From Cladochytrium replicatum (lineage: Eukaryota > Chytridiomycota > Chytridiomycetes > Cladochytriales > Cladochytriaceae), in assembly GCA_025526935.1 (NCBI GenBank), contig JAHLKD010000006.1:62001-126000 (forward strand): 64,000 nt of DNA, given 5' to 3'. Below are positions 50,000 to 62,126 of the stretch, in pieces. Every line of letters starts with the position of its first letter. Position 1 is the first letter of the stretch. The position numbers and the translations under genes were made by a program. The notes beneath the pieces were generated by a model. That model saw only the letters and a program-made list of their open reading frames with translations. It had not been told where the DNA came from and did not search any database.

Positions 50000-50718
50000 A
50001 TGACATGGACTGATGTTATGCTGACAATGTTTTGACGTTACTTTTTGCTGTGGTAAAACTCGGACCGTGGGATTAAAGAGATCACAGAGGTTGGATGATG
50101 GAGGTGTTTGGGGCTTTAAGTTGGGCCAGCCCAAGGGTTGTTGCATTTGTTTCCCTGGAATGTCAGGTAGTTTTGTGTGTATTCGACGATGACAAAATAG
50201 AGCACAATCAAGCTCAAAAATTACGAGACGTCACCTTTAATGGCTGTCCTATTCAAGGGAGTGACTTGATGAGTCTCCATGGGCAATTTCGAATCAACCT
50301 TGTTTTCAGAGCGCATTATTGTTCGGCGCTCCATGGTTTATTTTCCAAAACTGGTACCTCAATCTCGATCATGACATAAACACTTGATCTGCGATAAGCA
50401 TTCTTCACTTCCCCCCATCTTCCTGTGCGGGAATGGTTTGTGATTTGACAGCCCTGGTGACAGAAAAGGTCGTCCGGAAACAAGGACACTTTTCGGAATT
50501 CCAGTTGAATAATAATCCTAGTTGAAAGCAGGTGGAATCAGCAAAACTGAGGACGAGAATGAGAGTGATCGCACCTTGTGAACTTTGCACTAGGCAATGG
50601 ACGTGGGCATGGCCACATCGCCCACTCCATAATCAAACTCAACCGATTAATTCTCAACGAAAGTCTATCGTCCACAAACTAGCATTCTTTTATCTTCACC
50701 CAGTGATCTGTCAATCCC
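50000..50718. other. spacer
   Basis: 3' flank of TIM17 and the uncharted 5' part of the next gene. Confidence 0.35.
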
Positions 50719-50720
50719 AG

Positions 50721-51261
50721 TCTTTAATGAGGTTTCAAAAACACGGTGTTGGGCATCACATGCGACCAGGGTTGTTGCGCCCTTCAGAAAGAAAGGTATG
50801 TCCCAAATCACTAAAACGACTGCCATTTTTTAAACCAAAGCTGCAAAGAAGTCCGGGGTCTCCATTCCTCCACCGTGCGATGATTCCTGTATTGGTTCAC
50901 GCCATGATTTGTTTGCGTCTTCCTATCCCGAAGAGCGAGGTGAGTGTTCTACATTGATTCATTGGAAAAAGCTGATCACTCCCATTGAAGTCTCTCAAAC
51001 AGTTGGAAGTGAACAGGTCTACTTTAATCCTTTCGAATCAAGCTTTGAGACTTCTACCACAACCCCCGAAGCAGCCCCTACTCCCACCTTCACCAACAAC
51101 TTGGTCTACGAATATTCGTCCACGGACCTGAAGTAAGCTAGAATCCATCTTGATTGGGAATAAACTTTGAATTCTTTCTGTCAAGGTTCCGCCGAATTGC
51201 ACATGCCGCCGAATTTTGCCCGTGGGACCGGTTCTGTCACCCATTGAGTGAGTTCGAATGA
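50721..51261 (+). CDS. small spliced gene of unknown function (5' end uncertain)
   Basis: Four exons with closing phases: about 50721-50795, 50841-50939, 51003-51132, 51186-51261. The readable part is about 125 aa: VSKTRCWASHATRVVAPFRKKAAKKSG, then IPPPCDDSCIGSRHDLF, then a Ser/Thr/Pro-rich stretch SSFETSTTTPEAAPTPT and finally FRRIAHAAEFCPWDRFCHPLS. I found no known domain and could not fix the start; an AG acceptor just before 50721 suggests an earlier exon. The consistent phases and splice signals make a real gene more likely than not. Confidence 0.45.
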
Positions 51262-52109
51262 TGGGGCGTGTTGTACAAGACGCCGGAAACTTCGTGTACC
51301 GGATTGTATGGTTTATTTCTTCTCTTCAAATATTTTGTGTTAAACATCGTTGTTGCTCACCTAACCCGTATATACAAGAATTTCATTTCATTTCCGTGTT
51401 GTCAGAGCGCTGCTCGTTTTTCTTCTTCTCTGTTTATGGGCGTTAGAAGCCGGTGATTGGAAGAGGGAGTTTATATATTGGAATAAATGTAGCGCTCAAA
51501 ATCCTTCAGATCGGTGGTGGTCGGGCGCATTTGGAAGAGTCCTGGAGAGAAGATGATCAGGCGAGTCAATTGTGATTTTCGTTGGCAGTCGAGACGAGTG
51601 GAAGAGATTTTCTTGGAGTTTGTTTCTTTGCGGATGTGCTTTTTTTTATTTGCGGATGTGTGTTTTGTTTAATTTGCGGAGTGTTTTTTATTGAGCTATG
51701 GACGCAAAGTTCTTTTCACTTCGTATTTTTTATCACACTTCGAAGTTGGAGAGAGAGACCAGAACGCGTGAATACACAAACAAACACACAAACACACAGA
51801 TACACACAAACAAATCACCGGGAGTTCTACAGACATCAGTCTGCTTGAAGATCATCATCGCATCGAGCAGCAGTCGCAACGGCGGACAGTTGAGGGAAGT
51901 GTGGGGGTTGTGGCAGCAGATGCCGCAGAGCTTCCCCTGACAGTTCCACACACGGAAGGTACAAAGGTGGACGTGATTATGCTGCCGAATTGTTTGAAGA
52001 AGATTACAAATTGGATGGTGAGTACAGATGTGCAAAAATGAGCAGAAAATATTAATGTTCAACGCGGCCACAGGGCCAGACTAACACTTTATCGGTTTCA
52101 AAAGCCATC
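51262..52109. other. spacer with CA-rich simple repeat
   Basis: Contains a low-complexity stretch of ACAAACACACAAACAC type at about 51775-51815. No gene recognised. Confidence 0.5.
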
Positions 52110-52830
52110 CCACCCACAGTGCAAGACCTAGGACAAATGCGTTTCAAACTCGGCTGGCAGGTGGACCAGGGGAAGGATGGATCGATTATGGTTCACCAGG
52201 AGCAATACACGCTGCACATCTTGCGGAACCTTCTCTTCGACAAGTGACTAAATGCTGGGAAGCGATCAGCTACGGGAAGCTATTGGATCGTTGATGTACC
52301 TAAACGTTGGTAACATCCTGACGTCGCATACGCTCTAAATGTCACTGCTAAATACCAATCAGCATCTAAAGAACCCGGGCCACTGGAGCGCAGTAAAGCG
52401 AATCCTGCGTTACTTGAAAGGATCGAGCGATTACAGTTTAGTTTATCGCGGGCCAGTGGACATGTCACTGCACCTGTAATGCTACTCCGATGCGGAATTT
52501 GCAAACGATACGGATGATCGCAAGTCAGTGACTGGATACAATTTCTATATAAACGGAACTGCTGTAACTTGGAAGTCCTCCAAACTGGCCACCATTGCAA
52601 CATCAATAGTGAACACCGAGTACGTTGTCCTATCATCATCGTCAATGGAAGCGAAGTGGAAAGAATGCGAGCTCTGATTCCATCAGCGAGGTCCCACAGT
52701 CATTTACTGCGACAACAATGGCTCGACATCACTATCTTTTGGTGAGCAGAAACACTCTCTTGCAAAGCACATTGACATCAAGTTTCACTTCCTGCGCGAA
52801 CAATAGAGATTTCCAGCCAAGGAAGTGACT
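52110..52830 (+). mobile_element. Ty1/copia RT-RNase H remnant
   Basis: Plus strand, several frames: MRFKLGWQVDQGKDGSIMV, SLMYLNV, PDVAYALNVTAKYQSASKEP, GHWSAVKRILRYLKGSSDYSL, CYSDAEFANDTDDRKSVTGY, FYINGTAVTWKSSKLATIATS, VIYCDNNGST and HIDIKFHFLRE. These are the C-terminal RT and RNase H blocks of copia (HW.A.KR.LRYLKG; YSDADWA.D...R.S..GY; CDN..A; KHIDI..HF.R). Stops and frameshifts show an inactive copy. It contains a single copia domain order and no LTRs were seen. Confidence 0.9.
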
Positions 52831-54057
52831 TGGGGGAGTTTCAGGGGTCACAGAAAGCCAGAGTTGTGAAAATGAAATTGCACATCATTTATATGTATCT
52901 TGTACTGATATTATTTCTAATGGGTTCTTAAAGACTCTAGTTTTCTTCATTGCTAAATTTCTGGCTGTTCGCATTTCTTTTTATGTGAAATTTGAATAAG
53001 ACTGTCAAGTGTTGCAAATGACAAACGAGATAGTGGACTGCTCCGGGATTGATTCCCCTATTCGGGCCGAATTGGGAGGTTTTTGGTTTGAAACTGGTGA
53101 CCGACAAATTTTGTGCTATTCGCGGACTTAGAAAATTAGGGAAGGCACAGATTACTTACACCCTCGGTCCTTTCTCTTCCACTATGCGGTTGATAGAAGT
53201 GACGTCGCTCACGCTTGAACTCGCGATTTTAAACGAACATTCTTGAAACATACATTTCCATGATACGCCTCCGATGCAGAAGCGGTCTAGCTTTTGACAT
53301 TCAGCGGCTGGCACAATGTGAGTGAGCCTTAGCGAAACACGTTTGATCATTTATCATCAAGTATACTTCTGTTCCCGGCGGTCGAGGACAAGTTGACTGC
53401 GTTGAGGAATCGCCTATAGCAGATACCCAGTTGGTAGGATCTGCCCCAGAAGATCTTCGCTTCCACAAGCTCTCTTTCCGCTTGGCTATGCAAAGTATAG
53501 TCGGTCTGAAACCTCATACTAGATATGTTAACTGTGATGATAATTCTTAACTTGGTATGCTGGAGCCTGGCTTGCTTAGCAGTCACCCTGCACGCAAATG
53601 CGTGAAACGGCGAGAAGTATTTTTGCCCGAGAGAAAGAAGGCTGCCCTATGCAGAGAGCGGCTAACACGATAGTTTCTCTTGAGGGGAATGTTGTCCGCA
53701 AGAAGCTGCGGGGAAGCTGATCTAGTAGATGCTTTGGAGCAAGAAACGTTACAGATGTTGAGATCCTCGTGCTTTAACTTGACCCTCTGCAGGAGCGTCT
53801 GGCGGAGCGTCCAGTCCGAGATACATGGACAATCAGCACAGAGAATCAACGTTCATATATAGAGATAAGTTCCGATCTGAGGGTTGCAACTCAAACATGC
53901 AAGCAAAACGTAGTTGCTCCCAAAAAAACAATCAAAGAAGTTCACAACATCACAAGTTTAAACACAATGATCCATCACATATTCCATTCCAAAGGACTTA
54001 GAGATCATATGTAAACAAATGCAAGGATCATTTATTACTTCTATATTTGAACTTTGC
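52831..54057. other. gene-poor region
   Basis: Small ORFs on both strands at 53150-53860 without recognised domain. No repeat noted. Confidence 0.35.
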
Positions 54058-54640
54058 TTATTTATTCCAATGATCTATAAAACGCCCACCTTGCTCCTCT
54101 GGTTCGGATGCACAAACAATTCCAAGCCGCCGTGTCGTTGCGCCATGAGGGGCTGACCTTGGACTTTTACAGTCCTGGCTCGAAACGAGAGTTACTGTCT
54201 CAAACACCGGAAGTGGCTGCAGTGGTTGGGAATATAGCTTTGTTTTTGAGATCGGGAGAGCTGTTTCGACTGGAAATCGGGAGGTGGACGGCATTTGGTT
54301 TGTTGGTGGGAGGTGAGGTTAATTCTTTGAAGGTTTTATCGTAGAAGATAGCCAGTTGGTCGAGAGGGGCCACAGGTCTTTGCTAACCGGCATCTTTCCG
54401 AATACCAGCAAATTCTCTTTACGCTCGGGTATGTCAAAACCGGGACCTTCGTCCAGCAGCAGCAACAAGCTAGATGAGTTTAGAGCGGTATTCCACGGCG
54501 GTCCCTCTTTACGGGCGTTTCGGGTTGGCTCGTCAAATTGAACGTGAACAGCGAGAGCTATTTCGAAGAGAATCGCAACAAGTATGACGCTTGATCCTCC
54601 ATTTCCCGATGCTCGGAGAATAGAGCATCATCTGCAATGA
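54058..54640 (-). pseudogene. unknown gene interrupted by one TAA
   Basis: Reading down the minus strand, a single frame runs from about 54640 to 54058 with only one TAA (at 54319-54321). Its first part has a hydrophobic SVILVAILFEIALAVHV followed by DEGPGFDIPERKENLLVFGK. After the stop the frame continues with PISKTKLYSQPLQPLPVFETV and ends at 54058. Codon choice looks coding on both sides of the stop. No known domain. Confidence 0.35.
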
Positions 54641-54872
54641 TCTCGGAAGGCTCCGAATTGACTTTTTGTTTGGGAATAGAGGAGAAGTAATACCAGTTCC
54701 ACTCACTAGGGCCGAAGAATAGGGTATATTTTTGTTTATTTCGTTAAGACAAATATTTTTCTCTACATTTTGCATATTCTAGTTAACAATGATGATGATA
54801 CAACCAAGAAACAGCGAAAAGACTGTATACAGTGTCACGGATGAAGATAGTGTCCATTCCCAAACAATTCCT
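54641..54872. other. spacer
   Basis: 3' flank of the multi-TM paralog B. Confidence 0.4.
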
Positions 54873-56283
54873 CTACGACGTCAATCCCACACTCGGTTGG
54901 ACTCTCCAATGTTCTTCCGGCTCTATCGCAATACTCGAAACGTATTCACCCAACGACATTGCTGATCGCGGAGCCATGACAACCTCCTTGAACGACTCCA
55001 GGAACCACAAACCGGCCTGGAAATGGGCGACCAAAAGAATCATGCTGATCACTTCGCTTGCTCGCGTAGCGACCTTCATGGGTTGCATAAAGAAAGGGAA
55101 GATGTAAGCGCACAAACCGAGGGCTTGCATAAGCATGGCGAAAAAGAGGAGATAGACAACTCTTCGGCGATGGCGGTTGAGAAACAGTTCTTGTCGGAGC
55201 GTCCGACGCGCGTGAGTTGGGCGTGGAGGGGGATATCTGCTTGGTGAAGACTGGTCTGATATTGGTGAGTTGATTCGCACAGGACTGGATGTGTGCGTTG
55301 TGTTGCGGGTGAGCTGAATACAGCAAAAGTAAGTAACTGTATGGAATGGTCACGAACGGTGAACTAACAGGCGTCGCTATAGACATTTTTCGATTGGCCA
55401 GACTATGTCCGCTCCCAATGGACGTTCCATCTGAGGACGACGATCTCTTCAGGATAGACCATGAGCGAAAGCCTGCGGTTGAATCCAAACCAAACGCAGC
55501 ACGGCACAAGTGAATCGCAACGAACAGATCGATGTTTGCTGCATAGCACAACATCGCAATTTCGAAAACGAGGGAGGCAGTGCATTGAGGGTGGTTGATA
55601 TTGAACTGGTCCGCTGCGACGCCAATATTTTTGAGAAAGTGTTGAGCGAGCGTCAGCAGATACAGTACGAATCCGATGGTCGACAATGCTGTTCGGAGCG
55701 CCACTGATGTTCCTCCTTTGGGAAAGAAATAAGATCTGCGCCATCGTAACGCTAGAAGTTAACTACCAGGTATGTGCATGCGGAAAACCGAGTATCGATT
55801 CATGACGATGTAAAAGTATGTAAACCCTAACCACTTGTCAAACTGATCTAAAATGCAATTGGACCCCTACCTCCTGCCTGAAGGCAAAGCTGCCAGCCAA
55901 GTTCGAGCACCCATATCCCAACATTCCTTGAGCCACTGTTGAAATCGACTGTCGCACATGCTACTGGGATGGCCAAACGTGACGGATTAAACATCCATGT
56001 TGCAATCAACGTCACTGCAAATTGAACGCCTTAGTCGACAGGTTGATGGTGCGGAATCTCACATACCAATCGACAGCCCCGCACCGACAATTTGCAGGAG
56101 AAGCGCGTACATCATGATTGTCTGGAATCTAGTCCACTTCCCTCCCGGTTGAGATGCCGCTGATCTATTGTATCTTCGCACATTGCTGTAGAATGCTGCT
56201 ACACTCAATGGGAACCCAATGGCTCCAATGCTCAGGGCAGCGTACACGTTGATTCGAACTGTCTCAAGGTCTTCTTGCCCCAT
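54873..56283 (-). CDS. orphan multi-TM membrane protein, paralog B
   Basis: Five exons: 56283-56067, 56014-55871, 55826-55767, 55715-55369, 55313-54873; 402 aa, phases closed. It is the paralog of 19368-21201. Aligned pieces include NVRRY...AA.QP.GKWTRF against NVRRY...QP.GRWTRF; exons 2 (144 bp) and 3 (60 bp) have identical lengths; IPG at the exon 3 end; FRSWSILK; HRRRVVYLL; and GLWFLESFKEVVMAPRS. About seven hydrophobic segments span the protein, including YAALSIGAIGFPLSVAAF, YALLLQIVGAGLSIG, VTLIATWMF, FVLYLLTLAQHFL and LLFFAMLMQALGLCAYIFPFF. The tail after the last helix is much shorter than in paralog A. The ATG at 56283 is preferred; the frame reaches 56373 only via TTG. Family unknown to me. 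Confidence 0.78.
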
Positions 56284-56592
56284 ATCAAGCGTTTTGTGGG
56301 AGTGAGTACAATCGACAAATTTAGCTTCACGACCAGCACAGAGAAAATATTCGGATGGACCCAATTTATGCAATTATAAGGAGTCCGCAGTGTGCCGAGG
56401 TGCATTGATGATGTAATACACGGTGTGGTTCGATTGGTATGTTGTTTTGACTCATCTTTATTATTGTATGTACTGAGATCCCAACAATCTCTCACTTGAC
56501 CAACCACAACGAGAAAGTTACACTGCAGTTTTCGTACATTTTTATTTTTTTGAAAAGGTCCCAACGTGACCTGGTCGACGCGCTTTTCTGAC
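56284..56592. promoter_or_regulatory. divergent spacer, paralog B / PWP2
   Basis: 309 bp between two divergent starts; T-rich stretch near 56540. No motif named. Confidence 0.4.
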
Positions 56593-59500
56593 ATGCGATT
56601 GAACTTTCAGGTAACGAATGCTCTGGGGCAATCTGATCATGTCCGTCGCTAACGCGTTCTCAGTTCTCGAACTTGTGTGGTACGGTGTACCTCCAGGGAA
56701 ACCTGCTGTTTACTCCCGATGGAAACTCGGTCATCAGCCCGGTCGGAAACAGAATAACAGTTTTTGATGTTACCAGGTAGCTGCACAAATTATCAATTGA
56801 TATCGCTAGAAACTCACCCTCTTTGTACAGGAACAAAGCTTACACATTTCCTTTTGAAAATCGTCGAAATATTAGCCAACTTGCACTTTCGCCAGATGGG
56901 AGTTTGCTGATTTCGGTGGACGAAGGTAGTTTCCGCTCTACTTATCACGTTCATCTTCTCAAATTGTCAAACATAATAGAGGGACATGCCTTGCTTGTCA
57001 ATTTTGCTCGGCAAGTCATCATCCATCGTCACGATTTCAAGGAGCGCGTTAGAACCATCTCATTTAGTCCGAACGGCAGGTTTATTGCGGTTTCCGTTAG
57101 TCGTCATCTTCAAGTATGGCGAACGCCTGGCCGCGTTCTCGAGTTCGCTCCATTTGTTCTCTACCGAACAGTCACTGGCCATTTCGACGATATTGTCTCG
57201 ATTTGCTGGACGAAAGATTCGAGATATTTCCTCACCGCTGCTAAAGATTTGGCAATCCGATTTAATGCGCTTGATCCGAACGAAGACTTTGTGCCATCGG
57301 TGATGACTGGGCATAAGGATAAGATTGTTGGGATGTGGTTTGCAAAGGACGGAAAGTCAATCTACACGGTATCGAGAGATGGGGCTCTTTTCATTTGGAG
57401 CTTGGAGGATGAAACATATATGGCTAATGGTGGAGGCGACGGAGAAAAATTCCCGAAGAAGAAGAAGAGCAGTGGAGGAAGTGGGGCGCGGGATACTAAC
57501 AAGGAAGGTACCACGACAGTTGCGGTCAACGGGAGCAAGAAGCGGTTTGTGAGGAAGTGGAGAGTAACGCAAAAGCACTTCTTCAATCAGAACAATGCAA
57601 AAGTGGTCTGTGCGTCGTATCACTCGGGATCGGATATCATCGTTGTTGGGTTCAACTCTGGGATTTTCGGGATTTGGGAAGTGCCTGACTTCAATCACAT
57701 CCACACTTTAAGGTATTGTCACCAAGGAATCTCGTCTACAGTTAATAACAGATCGCCTTTTCAGCATCTCCCAGAGCAGAGTTGACACAGTGTCTGTTAA
57801 TACAAGCGGGGAGTGGTTAGCATTCGGCTGTTCGCGGTTGGGACAGTTACTGGTCTGGGAATGGCAATCGGAATCATACGTCCTCAGACAGCACGGACAT
57901 CGTTTCGACATGACGAGTCTCGCGTACTCTCCGGACGGTCAATTCATCGTTACGGGGGGTGATGACGGGAAAATCAAAGTTTGGAACACAATGTCAGGCT
58001 TCTGCTTCGTCACATTTTCCGAGCATTCTGCCGGTGTTTCCGCAGTTGAGTTCGCAAAGCGTGGCCAGGTAGTATTTTCTGCCTCTTTGGATGGTACGGT
58101 CCGTGCATATGATCTCGTCCGCTACCGTAACTTCCGGACCTTCACATCCCCATCGCCAGTTCAATTCAGTTGTCTCGCTGTCGATCCGAGCGGGGAAGTC
58201 GTGTGTGCCGGAAGCAATGACACTTTCGAAGTATTTGTGTGGTCGATGCAAACTGGAAAGCTCGTGGAGATTATTTCTGGGCACGAAGGTCCACTAAGTG
58301 CGATGGCGTTCTCTCCGGTGGAGGGGAAGCTTGCGACGGGATCGTGGGATAAGACTGTGCGGTTGTTGGACGTTTTTAAGCGCGATCAAGGCCGAGAGGT
58401 GTACAACTTGACTTCGGAAGTCCTTTCGCTGGCATACCGACCAGACGGAAAAGAAATTGCAGTCGCGACACTGGATGGCAACATTTCTTTCTGGGATGTT
58501 GATGGGGGGACGCTCATTCGCGCGATCGAAGGGCGGAAAGACATCTCTGGTGGTCGCAGTGAATCAGACCGTGTGGCTGCTGTCAACAATACATCTGGCA
58601 AAGCCTTCACATCCTTGTGCTACACAGCAGACGGATCGTGCATCATCGCTGGCGGAAACAGCAAGTACGTGTGCATATACGACGTCGCCAACACGATGCT
58701 GCTCCGCAAATTCCAGATTTCGCATAACCTTTCGCTGGACGCGATGCTGGAGATCCTGAACAGCAAGAACATGACCGAAGCTGGACCTTTGGCGTTGATC
58801 GATGACCCTGACTGGATGAGCGATGTCGAAGATCGAATTGACAGGAGCATGCCTGGAGTCAAACGCAACGGCGATTTCAGCGAGCGTCGGACGGCGCCTC
58901 AGGTACGAAGTCGGTGTATTCGTTTTGGACCGACGAACCGCACGTGGGCAGCTGCGACGACCGAGGGTCTCGTTATCTACTCTCTCGACGACGCCATGGT
59001 GTTCGATCCTTTCGATCTTGAGCTTGATATTACGCCCGAAACTATCGACGAAGCGATGCAGAACGAAGAGTACCTTCGTGCGCTTGTGATGTCCTTCCGC
59101 CTCGGTGAGAAACCTGTCATAACGAAAGCCGTCCAAGGCATTCCTTCAGGCGATGTGGCGCTAGTTGTGCACGACTTGCCGCCGAAGTATCTAGACCGCC
59201 TTGTGCGATTCCTTGTGGAGTTTATGGAGAAGTCGCCGCGACTGGAGTTTGCTTTGGTGTGGTCGAATGCAGTCCTGACGCATCACTCGCGGTATTTCAA
59301 GGATAGGACTGTGGAGTATGCCGGGACGCTCCGCGCGCTTCAGAAGGGATTGTCGTCAGCTTACGAAGACCTTTCGAAAGTGTAAGGAACAATGACAACA
59401 AAACTCCAGAATTGCTGATGCCGTTGTTCCAGTTGTGATGATAACACGTATCAGCTACGCTACTTTATTACGATGTGTGATAAGGCTCGGGCAAAGGGAG

Positions 59501-59595
59501 AAGTTGCTGATGTGGAAGTAGAAGAGAGAGGGATGGTTACGGATGATGCTGCACCGGGCGAACACAACGACGAGCTAGCAATGGACGAGGAATGA
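56593..59595 (+). CDS. PWP2: PWP2 (UTP1), WD40 protein of the SSU processome
   Basis: Five exons: 56593-56610, 56664-56776, 56831-57712, 57765-59381, 59433-59595; 930 aa, phases closed. Pwp2 belongs to the UTP-B subcomplex that binds pre-18S rRNA early with U3 snoRNP. It carries two WD40 propellers. Seen are FSNLCGTVY at the start, DGNSVISPVGNRITVFD, LSPDGSLLISVDE, the central ESYVLRQHGH, YSPDGQFIVTGGDDGKIKVWN, MSGFCFVTFSEHSAGV, DGTVRAYDLVRYRNFRTFTSP, FEVFVWSMQTGKL and EGKLATGSWDKTVRL. The C-terminal Utp12 domain follows (LSLDAMLEIL, ALIDDPDWMSDVEDR). The last exon supplies CDDNTYQLRYF and an acidic tail. Exon 1 has only six codons. Confidence 0.96.
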
Positions 59596-60966
59596 TTATT
59601 TGTAGTGCATTTTGGGTTTTCTGCGGGACCAATAGATAAGTTATTGTTGTTAGTTCACTGTTTGAGCAATGTAATATTTTGTGAAATGATTCAATTTTCA
59701 TTCGGGAGGCAAGAGATCCTCTGCAACAGTTATTCGGTGAGCTGAGTTTCAGAAAAACTATCTTAAAATATATTCAGGTAGAAAACATGCTTTGATCAAT
59801 GTTTTCTCAATTTCCTTCCATGCTCTTTCCTTTGCTTGGCAACTTCACCGTAGGTGGGACTCAAGCACCACTCTGAGCACTGAATTGTTTCTGTTCGTCG
59901 TCTTCTTCATGATGATGATTGCAATTATTTCTTGAGATGCGAATGTTATGTAAAAGTAACAAAAGACTCCCTAGCAATTTCTGCGTAGGTTCGCTCCTTA
60001 CCACTCTGAACACAGAGATCTTGGCGTGCTCATTACCGGGTTGGTATCCAGTTTTCTGGTGACACTGGGTATGATGGCGGGTCCGAGGATCTTCAAGGAT
60101 ACCTCGGGTGCTTGGACGCTGTGCGTTCTTATCTCCACTTTTGGCGTACGGCTCGGGAATTTTCGAGACCCTGATCTCACCCAGAGCCTAGATCTGCTTT
60201 TCTGTACAGCTAGTTAAGTCGTCAATTGAGGTGGAATGATGAAGAATCAGGAAGGGCCTTACATTCTTTCACTATTAATGCGTACGACTTGATTTTTTCG
60301 TCAACTACACCACCGCACATCCTTCTTCATGCTTGCTTCTGCGGCGGTGGTACATAAGTTATGGCCAATCTGAAGGGAATATTCACCTACCAGATATTGT
60401 GCTGTTGTTGGTACGATACATTCGGTACTTTTAAATACACCTGACTTCTTTGCCGTCCTATTATTGCCGGCCGTCCAATCAGTGGAACTGTTTTGTGAGC
60501 ACAAACAAATGTCACGAGTTTTCACACGCTCATCCGCGGTTCATGTTGATCCTGAAACTGCGCGCATGTAGAAAGATCGGACTTGATCGGGAATGCTCCA
60601 CTGACGAGATGTTGTTACACGACGCTTGGATGGGATTCTACTAGCATCATCTATGGGCGGAAAGTTTTCCAACAACTGACCAGCTGGCGGAGCGATGAAA
60701 GCCTCGGATATGCTATTATTGGGGTTCCAATACATTCTCAAGTTAATCTCGTGGCACGAACTTGCATTGTTCTGTCGGCGAGCTTAGGATCTGCTTTTGA
60801 TCGGAATAAAGCGTCGATTTTGGCCAGTAGCCCAAAGGATTCGAATTGGAAATGGTGCCGTTCCGAAAAGATATTGAATTCAAATATCCATAGAATATAC
60901 AAGAGAAGAAGAGCAAGCATATAATTAATCAAAATGAGGAAGACCCAGAAGAAGTGTTCAGTGTGT
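59596..60966. other. spacer with unassigned ORFs
   Basis: A plus-strand frame at about 59996-60217 has a hydrophobic segment (LITGLVSSFLVTLGMMAG) but starts at GTG. A minus frame near 60740-60541 contains LLENFPPI, which recalls alpha/beta hydrolases but is too short to assign. No gene supported. Confidence 0.35.
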
Positions 60967-62126
60967 TCATCGCCTAACGCTCTTGTGCAACATTGGATCA
61001 TCCAAAAGATCATCATCCAAGAACGAGTCAATTTGAGAAAATCGATGATGTGGGAGCGATGAGTGCCGAAGCAAACTTGCAAGCTCGGACTGCTCCCTCC
61101 CCGTAAGTTCAGGTTGGTCCCAATCTTCGTCCGAAAACAACACTGTTCTCTCCTCTCCACTCTCATCACCCCCTAAGCTCGGAACGGAGCTATTCGCCTT
61201 GCTGGAGAATGCGGTGGAGTTCCCCACAACCCCTGCGCCGGATGACGTCGCCTCGGCGGCAAGAGATCCAGACGAAGAAGCCTCGCATGCTTGAACAGCT
61301 GCTTGGGATTCTGTAACGGCAGTGGTACTCGCTGTGGCAGCTTTTCGAGTGATTTCGTCATATTTGATGATGCTCCGAGCTGACGTAGCTCCAGCAAATG
61401 CACCAGCTACCGACCCGAGCAACGCGCCGCCAACCACCGCTCCCTTGTCAATCTCTCTGCCGTCAATCATGGCATCGGCAACAGTTGCACCAGCAGAACT
61501 TGCAGCAGTTGTCGCACCAGCTATAACGGCAGCTTGAATATAACACAGAAGTCAGATTAGAGCGAATGCAGCTGCAATCCAATCCACTTACCAGCACCGA
61601 CTCCCAAAGGAGCTGCAAGACCAGCGCTCATAACCGAAGCGCCGATGGCAGCGGTTGTAATTAGTGCTTGGCCCAACGATTTTCCCGCCTTCCCGCCCAA
61701 CCGTGATGCCTCATCCAAATTTCCCTCCCCAACCGCAGCCATAGCAGCAGCCACAGACGAACCAACGACGCTGTCTTCCTTGTAAGCCACCCATCTCTTT
61801 CCAGCGGACTCGACGTCTCCTCCACCGATAAGGTCTCCAAGACTCTCCCCGGCAACAGAGAGTTCGTGAAGTACCGGAATCTTTCCACCTATGCCTGCGA
61901 GTGTGATGGCCTTCCCTGTAGCGCGTCCGGCACCCTTTGCAACCTCAGTTGCTGTGTCGTAATCGCCTGAGGCGGCAAGCACTGCGGCGCGAACAGAAGA
62001 GCCGAGGACGCTCTCTGACATGTAGCGCTCCCATCTCTTTGAAGCGTTCTCCGAGTTTCCGACAATAACGTCCCCCAGAGAAGCGAAGGACGTGCCCAGT
62101 TCGTGTACCAGTGGAAGATATGCCAT
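60967..62126 (-). CDS. glycine-zipper-like protein with two tandem repeats, unknown
   Basis: Two exons, 62126-61592 and 61532-60967, separated by a 59-bp intron; phases close to 366 aa. The N-terminal half is two tandem units of about 80 residues. Unit 1 (residues 3-80) and unit 2 (82-160) share PLVHELGTSFASLGDVI / PVLHELSVAGESLGDLI, then ASKRWERYMSESVLGSSVRAA / AGKRWVAYKEDSVVGSSVAAA, and KGAGRATGKAITLAG / GGKAGKSLGQALITT. Next is a region of Gly/Ala zippers (GAVVGGALLGSVAGAFAGA), suggesting packing in or on membranes. The last 100 residues are acidic and Ser-rich with FLDDDLLDD near the end. I cannot name the family. No signal peptide. Confidence 0.7.

Noticed and set aside
51775-51815. CRISPR-like array
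   Set aside because: It is a CA-rich simple repeat without spacers of equal length.
60541-60741. Alpha/beta-hydrolase fragment on the minus strand
   Set aside because: Only the string LLENFPPI recalls the family; no catalytic motif or second block was found.
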